A stretch of 19,392 bases of DNA, from contig DYJV01000014.1 in NCBI GenBank assembly GCA_020722945.1, forward strand, positions 1 through 19,392, in the 5' to 3' direction. A program made the position numbers and the translations under genes. The stretch is from Candidatus Methylomirabilis sp. Its GTDB lineage: Bacteria; DYJV01. This document shows positions 9,372-15,416 of the stretch, one piece after another. The notes beneath the pieces were generated by a model, which was not told the origin of the DNA, searched no databases, and worked only from the letters and a program-made list of their open reading frames with translations. Numbering within the stretch: position 1 is the stretch's first letter; each line of letters starts with the position of its first letter.

Positions 9372-10262
9372 ATGCAAAAAATTCTTGTAGGATACGAATG
9401 TCTTCAATGTTTTATACATCAGATAGATCGAATATTGAATCTTCTTGATCTTGAGGAGGATAAGAAGAAAACTTTATTTTTAAAAAGTATAAGTTATTTC
9501 AGCACTATTGAAGATTTTAACTTTCCCCCGCCTGAAATAGCAAGACAACTGTATAGATTCCTTTACTCTCTACTGAAAGATGATGATCCTTTTAAAACTA
9601 TAAAACAGCAGTCAAATCTGGTTGCAGAAGAGATTTTATCAGAATTGTCAAAGAGTGAGTTTCAACTTAAAGATTTTGTAAAATTTTCAGTAGGGGGGAA
9701 TGTAATTGATTTTGGAGTCAAAGGTAGTAGTAATAAAAATATTCAGTTTGAATATCTTTTAGATACAGTAAAATATTTAGAACTTACTGTAGATAATTTT
9801 AATATCTTTCAGGATTTATTAGATAAATCATCATCTCTTCTATACATTTTAGATAATTCTGGAGAGGTGATATTTGACAAAAAGCTCCTTTACGAAATAA
9901 AGGAGCTTTATCCAAGACTCAATATATTTATTGCTGCACGTAATAGTAATATCATAAATGACATCTCTTTATCTGATGCATTTGCTCTTGGGATGGGAAG
10001 TTTAGGGGAAGTTGTATCAACTGGTTATGATGGTCCTGGTGTAATGCTTAATCAAGCTTCAACACAATTCATTAATATTTACAATAGTGTTGATATTATT
10101 ATTTCAAAAGGGCAGGGAAACTTTGAAACATTGTGGGGTGAAGATAGTTTTGATAAAAATATATTTTTTGCTTTAAAGGTAAAGTGTCCGCATATTTCAT
10201 CTGCAATAGGTTACCCATTAAATTCAAATTTATTTCTTTATGGTAAAAAATTAAACCATTAA
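9372..10262 (+). CDS. DUF89 metal-dependent phosphatase (subfamily with N-terminal CxxC)
   Basis: A 296-residue DUF89/ARMT1-like protein. Family members are Mn/Ni/Co-dependent phosphatases proposed to remove damaged or surplus sugar phosphates. Visible signatures: C10-x-x-C13 near the N-terminus (YECLQCF), GGNVIDFG (N110, D113), the metal motif LLYILDNSGEVIFDK (D161, N162, E165), NIINDISLSDA (N196), TGYDGPGVML (D220), and ISKGQGNFETL (K246). The CxxC marks the archaeal/bacterial subfamily I. The gene begins 2 nt after ilvD with its ribosome site (TTGGAG) inside the ilvD tail, so it is surely cotranscribed and probably coupled. The true substrate is unknown; a link to branched-chain amino acid or redox-cluster metabolism is only suggested by position. 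Confidence 0.87.
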   Translation: MQKILVGYECLQCFIHQIDRILNLLDLEEDKKKTLFLKSISYFSTIEDFNFPPPEIARQLYRFLYSLLKDDDPFKTIKQQSNLVAEEILSELSKSEFQLKDFVKFSVGGNVIDFGVKGSSNKNIQFEYLLDTVKYLELTVDNFNIFQDLLDKSSSLLYILDNSGEVIFDKKLLYEIKELYPRLNIFIAARNSNIINDISLSDAFALGMGSLGEVVSTGYDGPGVMLNQASTQFINIYNSVDIIISKGQGNFETLWGEDSFDKNIFFALKVKCPHISSAIGYPLNSNLFLYGKKLNH

Positions 10263-10293
10263 CTTTGCATAATTAAAAGATAAAATTTAGTAA

Positions 10294-10320
10294 TTGTAAA
10301 GAGAGTAGGGGGGTTATACT
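10294..10320 (+). promoter_or_regulatory. Weak candidate promoter before the DUF3108-like gene
   Basis: TTGTAA (10294-10299) and TATACT (10315-10320) with a short 15-nt spacer. If used, transcription would begin at about the ATG at 10328. Otherwise the gene is read from the ilvD transcript using AGGGGGG (10307-10313), which is 14 nt from the start, further than usual. Confidence 0.25.
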
Positions 10321-10327
10321 CTATTAA

Positions 10328-11152
10328 ATGATAAAATTTATAAAATATACAGCATATATATTTGTTATTTATACTATTTTTAATTTATATCCTTCATATT
10401 TATACGCTAATCCACTTAATCTGACATTAGATAAAATTGATGGATTATCTATGAGTTACACTTTTTCATTTTGGTTTGCAAAAGATGCAGTAACGGCAGA
10501 ATTTAAAGTCCAAAAATTGAACGATATTAATTATATTGCAACACTTGAGGGAAGAACAAAAGGTTTTATCGGTTTCATACTTAGTTATAGGGAAGATAAG
10601 ATGGTATCTTACTGTAGTTACGATTCAAATAAGGGTGAGTTTATTCCTAAAAAATTTATAAAGGAAACTACTATCAGAAAAGACAAGAGAAATTCAGCAT
10701 ATATCTTTGATTATAAAAATAAACATATCATAAAAGATAAGGTATCAGTTGAATATCAAGAGATTGAGAGTAGAGAAAATTCATTTGAAGAGAGATCTGT
10801 TGAAACCAAAGATAATTATATTGTTCCGTTACCAGAAGCTAAAGTTGAAGATTATTTGACGGCTGCACTTAATTTTATGATTGGCTATTACTCTATAAAT
10901 GACACAAGTAGTTCAGTTAAAATCAATCTCTTTCCTGAAAGTAATCCTAAAAAAAGAAATAGGGTCATTCTTGTCAAACAACTTCCTAAAGAAGGTGAGT
11001 TTTATAAATTTTTTATAAATCTTGATCTCAATTTTATAAGTGATAAAATAAAAAAAGTTTTTCTATTTTCAGAAGGGTTGCTTATTCCAGAGTTAATACT
11101 CATTCCTACAGGGACAATATTGGGTGAAATAAAAGTTGAAAGGATAAAATAA
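10328..11152 (+). CDS. Secreted DUF3108-like protein
   Basis: A 274-residue protein with a Sec signal peptide: basic start, hydrophobic residues about 8-22, probable cleavage near residue 27 after YLYA. The mature part is beta-strand-rich with alternating polar and hydrophobic residues (LSMSYTFSFWFAKDAVTAEFKVQ, LEGRTKGFIGFILSYREDKMVSY) and ends ELILIPTGTILGEIKVERIK. This pattern and the opening 'dY.v.f.gi..a' style are those of DUF3108 periplasmic/outer-membrane-associated proteins, whose function is not established. An in-frame stop just upstream fixes the ATG as the first possible start. The trmI gene starts 4 nt after it. Confidence 0.7.
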   Translation: MIKFIKYTAYIFVIYTIFNLYPSYLYANPLNLTLDKIDGLSMSYTFSFWFAKDAVTAEFKVQKLNDINYIATLEGRTKGFIGFILSYREDKMVSYCSYDSNKGEFIPKKFIKETTIRKDKRNSAYIFDYKNKHIIKDKVSVEYQEIESRENSFEERSVETKDNYIVPLPEAKVEDYLTAALNFMIGYYSINDTSSSVKINLFPESNPKKRNRVILVKQLPKEGEFYKFFINLDLNFISDKIKKVFLFSEGLLIPELILIPTGTILGEIKVERIK

Positions 11153-11156
11153 AATA

Positions 11157-11921
11157 ATGAAAGATAAATGTATACTAATCGATTGTGTAAGTAACGACTA
11201 TATATATTTTGAGAATATTGATAAAGCATCTCAAATATCTACTCACAAAGGTAATATTTCAATAGATGATATAAACAATTATCCAGCGGGCTCAGTAATT
11301 CATACGCATAAAGGACACCCTTACAGGCTTACTGATGTTGATCTTCACGACTACATTATGTTTGGGCTCAAAAGAGAGACACAAATTGTTTATCCTAAGG
11401 ATAGTTTCTTTATCTCTGGTTATCTGGGACTAAAAAACGGGGATAAAGTTTTTGAATGTGGTTTGGGGAGTGGTGCAATGGCTATGGTCATGGCAAATTC
11501 AGTTGCTCCTGATGGGAAAATATTTTCTTATGAAAAGAGGGAGCGATTTATAGAACTTGCCAAAGATAACCTAAAATTTGATAACTTGATAAATTTTGTA
11601 GAATTTTCAAATAAAGATCTTGAAGTAGACGAAATAGGGGAGGGTGATTTTGATGCAGCATTTGTTGATTCAAAGGAGCCTTGGAATATTTTAAGAAAGG
11701 TTAGTGACTCTCTTAAAGCAGGTAAGAAGATGTGTATTCTTGTTCCAACTTTCAACCAAGTTATAGAAGTCTTAAAAGAGTTAAAAAGAATTCACCATTT
11801 TGATATTGCTGTAAAAGAGATATTCATAAGGGATTTCAAAACTTTACCTGACAGAGTGAGACCTGAAGATAGGATGGTTGCACATACAGGATTTATAATA
11901 TTTTCAAGAAAAGGTGTTTAA
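11157..11921 (+). CDS. trmI: tRNA (adenine-58-N1)-methyltransferase, TrmI type
   Basis: A 254-residue Rossmann methyltransferase that puts m1A at position 58 in the T-loop of tRNA. It has a short N-terminal beta domain, the TrmI signature HTHKGHPYRLTDVDLHDY (about 49-66), the SAM motif FECGLGSGAMAM (G102-G106), acidic E126 binding the ribose, the motif IV FVDSKEPW (D171) and the C-terminal RPEDRMVAHTGFIIFSRK characteristic of the family. Length is close to archaeal and thermophile TrmI. m1A58 is associated with heat stability of tRNA, consistent with but not proof of a thermophile. It starts 4 nt after the upstream gene and its TAA overlaps the next ATG by one base (TAATG), so all three genes are one translational unit. 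Confidence 0.92.
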   Translation: MKDKCILIDCVSNDYIYFENIDKASQISTHKGNISIDDINNYPAGSVIHTHKGHPYRLTDVDLHDYIMFGLKRETQIVYPKDSFFISGYLGLKNGDKVFECGLGSGAMAMVMANSVAPDGKIFSYEKRERFIELAKDNLKFDNLINFVEFSNKDLEVDEIGEGDFDAAFVDSKEPWNILRKVSDSLKAGKKMCILVPTFNQVIEVLKELKRIHHFDIAVKEIFIRDFKTLPDRVRPEDRMVAHTGFIIFSRKGV

Positions 11922-12367
11922 TGATGTTTTATATAATAGATGTTTTCTTAACAAAAGTTGATTTTACTCTCCTTAGAGAAAATGTTTTAAAATGTAACCA
12001 TATGAAAATAAATTCAAACTTTGATCTAAAAAGCAGATACAATAGAAAAACTACTATCCTTGAAGTTGTTCTAAGCACCAAAACAAGCGGGTTAGAGGAA
12101 GATTTTAATATTTTAAATATCGATGTTGATATCACCGGTATCTTCAAATTAGATGAAAAATTCTCCATTAATCAGGGTGATGTTAATATTGACGACAATA
12201 ATCTCGATTTTTTTACAAAAGTAAATGCACCATCCATGTTATTCCCATTCCTTCTCGAAAATATCCACTCTCTGACACAAAAAGCTAAAATAAAGCCACT
12301 TATTATCCCATTCATAGATTTCAACAAAATATATTATGAACAGAAATCTTTTAACACTTTCCATTGA
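11921..12367 (+). CDS. SecB-like chaperone
   Basis: A 148-residue protein with the layout of the SecB fold: long beta strands (KVDFTLLREN, ILEVVLSTKT, DFNILNIDVDITGIFKL), then NAPSMLFPFLLENIHSLTQKA leading to a helix and PLIIPFIDFNKIYYE. This matches the SecB core '[36 protein letters not shown]' in order and spacing, though identity is low. SecB binds unfolded preproteins and delivers them to SecA, and SecB-like proteins also serve as chaperones in some toxin-antitoxin-chaperone sets. The adjacent secreted protein favours an export role; no toxin-antitoxin pair is adjacent. Two ATGs in tandem (11921, 11924); the first overlaps the trmI stop. Confidence 0.7.
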   Translation: MMFYIIDVFLTKVDFTLLRENVLKCNHMKINSNFDLKSRYNRKTTILEVVLSTKTSGLEEDFNILNIDVDITGIFKLDEKFSINQGDVNIDDNNLDFFTKVNAPSMLFPFLLENIHSLTQKAKIKPLIIPFIDFNKIYYEQKSFNTFH

Positions 12368-12392
12368 CCCAATTTTTTAAATATCTCATAAT
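12364..12392 (+). promoter_or_regulatory. Strong sigma70-type promoter for the MFS gene
   Basis: TTGACC (12364-12369), 17 nt, CATAAT (12387-12392): 5/6 matches in each hexamer with ideal spacing. The -35 lies over the stop of the SecB-like gene. Predicted transcription start is near 12399, only about 5 nt before the ATG at 12404. Confidence 0.6.
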
Positions 12393-12403
12393 CTAAAATA
12401 TTA

Positions 12404-13570
12404 ATGAATATAAAAGTTTTTAATAAATATGAACTTTACACAATCATTGCATGTTTCTTTGGAATTGGGATATGTTATGGGATTCAGTATTCATTCAGTA
12501 TATTTTTTGTTGAAATAATCAAATCATTCAACAGCAGTAACTCTTCTGCTTCAATGATCTTCGCAATAACACTACTTATGTATGGAATTTATGCTCCTTT
12601 TGCAGGATTTATTACAAATAGATTTGGTGGTAGAACAGTATTTAAATTTGGAAGTATAGTAATATTTATAGGCTTTTTACTCTCATCATTAGCAGATAAT
12701 ATGCTTCACCTATATCTCACATTAGGTATAATCACATCAATTGGAATAAATTCAGCGGGGTTTATACCTGTTACATTAATCATATCAAATAATTTTCAAG
12801 AGAAAAAAGGTTTTGCCATGGGACTTGCCTCTACTGGAGTGGGGGTAGGGGTTGTAGTGATCTCTCTATTAAGTGAATTTCTTATAAAATCTTACGGATG
12901 GAGGATCTCAATGCTTATTGTAGGTTTGATATCTTCTATATTAATCTTTGTTTCAAGCAATTTTTTACCTGCTACAAACAAGAGTTTTCCATTTAAATTA
13001 AATTTATCGGTTTTAGGTAATAAAAATTTTTGGTATATACAATTTGGAATGACATTTAGTTCAATGACAACACAAGGATTAATGCTTCATCTTGTATCAT
13101 ATTTCATCGAAAAAGGCTCAAAAGGGCTAATTCCTGCGATAAGCATATCAATTATAGGTGTTACAGGTATTTTAGGGAGAGTTGTATGGGGATTTATGAG
13201 TGATCATTTTAAACCTCTCAGATTGTATATAGCAGCATGCTTTATGGTTGTATTATCCCTTTTATTGATACTTTTCTCAGATATTCCAATACCAGAAAGC
13301 ACTGTTTTAATTTTTTCAATAATATACGGTTTTGCATACGGTTCATTTGCACCACTTTTTCCTATCTTAGCATTTCATAAATTCAAGAATGATTTTGGAA
13401 GTGCAATGGGGCTACTTGCTGTGGGTAACGGGATAGGCTCCTTTATCACTATATATCTTATGGGATATATAAGAGATGTAACAGGTAGTTATGAAATATC
13501 AATTATCTTTCTTATTATACTTACAGCTCTATCTGTTGTCTCATATATGCTTGGATTTAAGAAATCGTAA
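12404..13570 (+). CDS. MFS transporter (OFA/monocarboxylate-type)
   Basis: A 388-residue inner-membrane permease with about 12 hydrophobic helices and short loops, normal for the major facilitator superfamily. A GFITNRFGGRTVFKFG segment between TM2 and TM3 is the family motif A. Its repeat in the second half is GRVVWGFMSDHFKPLRL between TM8 and TM9. The opening GICYGIQYSFSIFFVEI and the NSSNSSASMIFAITLLMYGIYAP segment look like the oxalate:formate antiporter/monocarboxylate transporter branch; the substrate cannot be read from sequence. No Shine-Dalgarno precedes the ATG, and the promoter is too close for a normal leader, so translation may be leaderless. The next gene downstream is nearly 0.5 kb away. 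Confidence 0.88.
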   Translation: MNIKVFNKYELYTIIACFFGIGICYGIQYSFSIFFVEIIKSFNSSNSSASMIFAITLLMYGIYAPFAGFITNRFGGRTVFKFGSIVIFIGFLLSSLADNMLHLYLTLGIITSIGINSAGFIPVTLIISNNFQEKKGFAMGLASTGVGVGVVVISLLSEFLIKSYGWRISMLIVGLISSILIFVSSNFLPATNKSFPFKLNLSVLGNKNFWYIQFGMTFSSMTTQGLMLHLVSYFIEKGSKGLIPAISISIIGVTGILGRVVWGFMSDHFKPLRLYIAACFMVVLSLLLILFSDIPIPESTVLIFSIIYGFAYGSFAPLFPILAFHKFKNDFGSAMGLLAVGNGIGSFITIYLMGYIRDVTGSYEISIIFLIILTALSVVSYMLGFKKS

Positions 13571-14010
13571 TCTTTATTCACTACAAAATATAAAAATATA
13601 GGCTGATTTTCAATTCTTGTTCTCTCCTTCAGACTTACTGCATTCAGACTTCAAACAGGCTTCAAAATATTACTTTGCCATCATCTGCCATCAAACATTT
13701 AATCCTTTTTTTGTGTAGTATCATTCCAAGTGGTATAATTCCAAACAGAGAAGTAACTTCAGAATTATTATAAAAACAAGATCCTCAAATGAAACAAGTT
13801 CATAAACGATTTCAAGATGACTACAAAAATAACTCTCCCTCATTTTATCTTCATTTAGCCTACACCTTAAACATCTTTAAGCTATTCTCATCACCTATCT
13901 AAAATCTTTTACCACTTTATTTACATAATATATATTATGCGAAGTAAAAAATATATAAATTATGCAAAGGTGATCTGCTGATTTGATGAGGAAAGATTAT
14001 CTTTTCTCTC
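13571..14010 (+). other. Gene-free stretch with short repeats and a palindrome
   Basis: No open frame of useful length is present on either strand. The 9-mer TTCAGACTT occurs twice within 25 bp near 13630-13655. The perfect 16-bp palindrome CATAATATATATTATG lies at 13924-13939. ATTATGCGAAG (13934-13944) is repeated as ATTATGCAAAG (13959-13969), 25 bp apart start to start. The minus strand has a short frame around 13675-13775 with a hydrophobic SLFGIIPLGMIL piece, not recognised. The content looks like decayed sequence leading into a regulatory region. Confidence 0.5.
13924..13969. promoter_or_regulatory. Possible operator: palindrome plus direct repeat
   Basis: A 16-bp perfect AT palindrome (13924-13939) overlaps the first copy of an 11-bp direct repeat (10/11 identical, 25-bp period) about 40-75 bp upstream of a TTGACA promoter. 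The spacing of roughly 2.5 helical turns and the position suit regulator binding. No regulator gene is nearby, so the role is inferred. Confidence 0.3.
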
Positions 14011-14039
14011 TTGACATAAGATTTTGCTTATATTAGTAA
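14011..14039 (+). promoter_or_regulatory. Promoter ahead of the decayed locus
   Basis: Perfect -35 TTGACA (14011-14016), 17 nt, TAGTAA (14034-14039). The same TTGACA-17-TAGTAA architecture is found ahead of the tRNA-Ser gene in this window, which supports TAGTAA as a usable -10 here. Confidence 0.45.
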
Positions 14040-14063
14040 AACAGCAAAGGAGAAGTAAAAGTC

Positions 14064-14147
14064 ATGAGTGAGAAAAGGGTAAAAGATAAAAAAGGACAGG
14101 AATATCTTTTTTACAGCTACTCAAAAAAGAAATTTTACTCACATTAA
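14064..14147 (+). CDS. 27-codon open frame with promoter and ribosome site
   Basis: ATG at 14064 with AAAGGAG (14046-14052) upstream and the TTGACA promoter just before. It encodes MSEKRVKDKKGQEYLFYSYS, then KKKFYSH and a stop. No family recognised. It overlaps, in another frame, the start of the epimerase remnant. It may be the surviving first codons of a lost gene fused by deletion to the remnant, or a real small basic peptide. The expression signals are better than the coding evidence. Confidence 0.25.
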   Translation: MSEKRVKDKKGQEYLFYSYSKKKFYSH

Positions 14148-14378
14148 TGATATTATAGATGGTTTTGTATTAGTTGTCGAGATGAGTTTGGAATAGGAAG
14201 TGATGGGGCATTTACTGTATTGGAAGTTGCACAGTTATATGGTGAAGAAATTCAAACATTACCTGAAAGAAGAGGAAATAGAATCACTGCAGAAGTAGTT
14301 ACAGCTACAACTCAAGCTTTAGGATGGGAACCAAATAGAAAATTATTTGATTATATTTTAAGATTTAAAAAAGAGTAA
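14083..14378 (+). pseudogene. Remnant of an NAD-dependent epimerase/dehydratase (C-terminal part)
   Basis: Two adjoining frames encode consecutive parts of a sugar-nucleotide SDR. Frame 1 (14083-14187) gives ATQKRNFTHINDIIDGFVLV, the family's 'gTqxRDFtHvdDivdGl' segment. Frame 3 (from about 14172 to the TAA at 14376) gives DEFGIGSDGAFTVLEVAQLYG, then LPERRGNRITAEV and ALGWEPNRKLFDYI, the usual C-terminus. A single indel near 14175-14187 would join them. The N-terminal Rossmann half with GxxGxxG and the YxxxK active site are missing. It is therefore a truncated, frameshifted relic of a UDP/GDP-sugar epimerase or dehydratase, of the kind used in surface-polysaccharide synthesis. Confidence 0.75.
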
Positions 14379-14450
14379 CTTTCTATAAAAATTTAATGAT
14401 ATTGAGGAGACTAAACATAATTGTTCCAAAGTAAGAAAATGGAGAAGTAA

Positions 14451-14759
14451 ATGGTTAACTATCAAAGAATTCTAAAAGATTGTTTTTGGGATTTGACTAT
14501 TTCAAGTGATGAAATACAAAATATTGTTAAAGGTGGTGATATGAAGAAGTTAAATATACTTTTTGAAAAGATTCTTCTTAATAGCACAGCACTTTTTCAT
14601 GATTTGGAAATATTTGATAGAAAAAGATTAGAGACTCTTCTTGAAAACTATAAAATTCCACAATTTAATAAAGAATATGCTCTTAGACGAAAAAATATGG
14701 CAGAGGTATATTTCTTTGATAAGCCACTATTGATAGATGAGTTAAAATGGGGAGTATAG
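14451..14759 (+). CDS. Small partner protein of an AbiEii-like nucleotidyltransferase (putative antitoxin side)
   Basis: 102 residues, mainly helical, with conserved-looking pieces ILKDCFWDLTIS, LFEKILLNSTALFHDLEIF and YKIPQFNKEYALRRKNMAEV and then YFFDKPLLIDELKW. I recall similar small proteins directly upstream of AbiEii/DUF1814-type nucleotidyltransferases in low-GC thermophiles; function is not established. The start is supported by GGAG 6 nt before the ATG. Its stop lies inside the next gene (13-nt overlap), the tight coupling seen in toxin-antitoxin pairs. The gene itself looks intact although its partner is truncated, which is informative about which component can stand alone. Confidence 0.6.
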   Translation: MVNYQRILKDCFWDLTISSDEIQNIVKGGDMKKLNILFEKILLNSTALFHDLEIFDRKRLETLLENYKIPQFNKEYALRRKNMAEVYFFDKPLLIDELKWGV

Positions 14760-15031
14760 ACTATAAAAAGCTTTATCTGCTTCAAGATGAAGTTTTAAAA
14801 GTTGTCTTTGCTACCGAACATGAATTTTATCTCACAGGTGGTAGTTGTTTAAGTCGCTTTTATGTGGAAAAAAGATACTCGGATGACCTTGACTTCTTCA
14901 CCAAATTTTTAATCTGTTCCATTATTAACTATTTTCCAGTTAGTATCTGTAACTGCTCAAATTCTGCCAATGCTGGTTTTTGTTGTGATGTTAATACACC
15001 AATAATATCAATACTTTATAAACACTTTTGA
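14747..15031 (+). pseudogene. Truncated AbiEii-like nucleotidyltransferase (toxin-type)
   Basis: The first about 52 residues follow the AbiEii/DUF1814 nucleotidyltransferase pattern: a short helical lead, FYLTGGSCLSRFY (G31, G32, S33), then EKRYSDDLDFF with the metal-binding D47 and D49. After residue 52 (about base 14902) the similarity stops. The remaining 42 residues (Cys- and Asn-rich, ending ILYKHF) look like readthrough into foreign sequence, and the third catalytic Asp and helical C-terminal half are missing. Family members run to roughly 200-300 residues. AbiEii proteins are nucleotidyltransferase toxins, including ones that modify tRNA or other targets; this copy should be inactive. 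A rearrangement breakpoint at about 14900-14905 is the simplest reading. Confidence 0.7.
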
Positions 15032-15072
15032 CAAACTCGGGTTAGCTTTACACCTTCACTCTTAAGTCTATT
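14929..15072 (-). pseudogene. Unrecognised minus-strand gene fragment
   Basis: Read leftwards, one frame with a single internal stop (15016-15018) encodes RLKSEGVKLTRVCQKCL, then SIDIIGVLTSQQKPALAEF and EQLQILTGK and a stop at 14929-14931. Six nucleotides on, a second frame starts MEQIKNLVKK (ATG at 14922) and runs into the truncated nucleotidyltransferase in antisense. The look is of the end of one gene and the start of the next from an operon, cut at about 14903. I do not recognise either protein. The composition is protein-like, but the fragment is short. Confidence 0.3.
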
Positions 15073-15097
15073 TTATGTCTTTATGAATAAGAATTAA

Positions 15098-15199
15098 ATA
15101 AATCAGGTTATTTTTCTGCCATCAGACCTTTTTATAAGGATTTACGATTCTATCATAAAAAAAATCAATGTTTTTGAAGAATTAGGATTGGATTGATAT
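15098..15199 (+). other. Short unrecognised open frame, possible relic
   Basis: A stop-to-stop frame encodes INQVIFLPSDLFIRIYDSII, then KKINVFEELGLD and a TGA. It has no ATG or ribosome site and no family I can name. It has a plausible helix-rich protein composition and lies between the minus-strand fragment and the tRNA, so it may be another scrap of the same rearranged locus or chance. Confidence 0.2.
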
Positions 15200-15237
15200 A
15201 AAGATAAGGGAAAGATTGTAAAGATTTGGTATATATA

Positions 15238-15329
15238 TGGCGGAGGAGGTAGGATTTGAACCCACGGAACCCCGCTAAGAGCTCAACGGTTTTCAAGACC
15301 GCCGCCTTAAACCACTCGGCCACTCCTCC
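15238..15329 (-). tRNA. tRNA-Ser (anticodon UGA)
   Basis: Class II tRNA of 92 nt including an encoded 3' CCA. Acceptor strands GGAGGAG / CTCCTCC pair over 7 bp, with discriminator G then CCA (15238-15241 in complement). The D arm is GCCGAGTGGTTTAAGGC, and the anticodon loop CTTGAAA on a 5-bp stem gives anticodon TGA (15293-15295), reading UCA and related serine codons. A long variable arm and T arm GTGGG-TTCAAAT-CCTAC follow. The 3' end faces the decayed region, as expected if integrating elements once used this gene. Confidence 0.97.
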
Positions 15330-15345
15330 GCTAAAAAGAGAATGC

Positions 15346-15374
15346 TTACTAACCAATAAAAGAAATTTTGTCAA
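15346..15374 (-). promoter_or_regulatory. Promoter of tRNA-Ser
   Basis: Leftward perfect -35 TTGACA (complement of 15369-15374), 17 nt, -10 TAGTAA (complement of 15346-15351). Predicted start is near 15338, about 9 nt before the mature tRNA 5' end. Confidence 0.65.
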
Positions 15375-15416
15375 GCAATTTTTAAAATCGCTTAAACATA
15401 ATTCTACTCAATTTAT

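Noticed and set aside
13571-15237. Looked for an insertion sequence, integrase or CRISPR array in the decayed region
   Set aside because: No transposase or integrase motif, no regularly spaced repeats, and no terminal inverted repeats bracketing the relics were seen.
15165-15374. Minus-strand open frame of 69 codons over the tRNA region
   Set aside because: It runs through the whole tRNA-Ser gene, which folds perfectly, so the frame is a by-product of RNA sequence.
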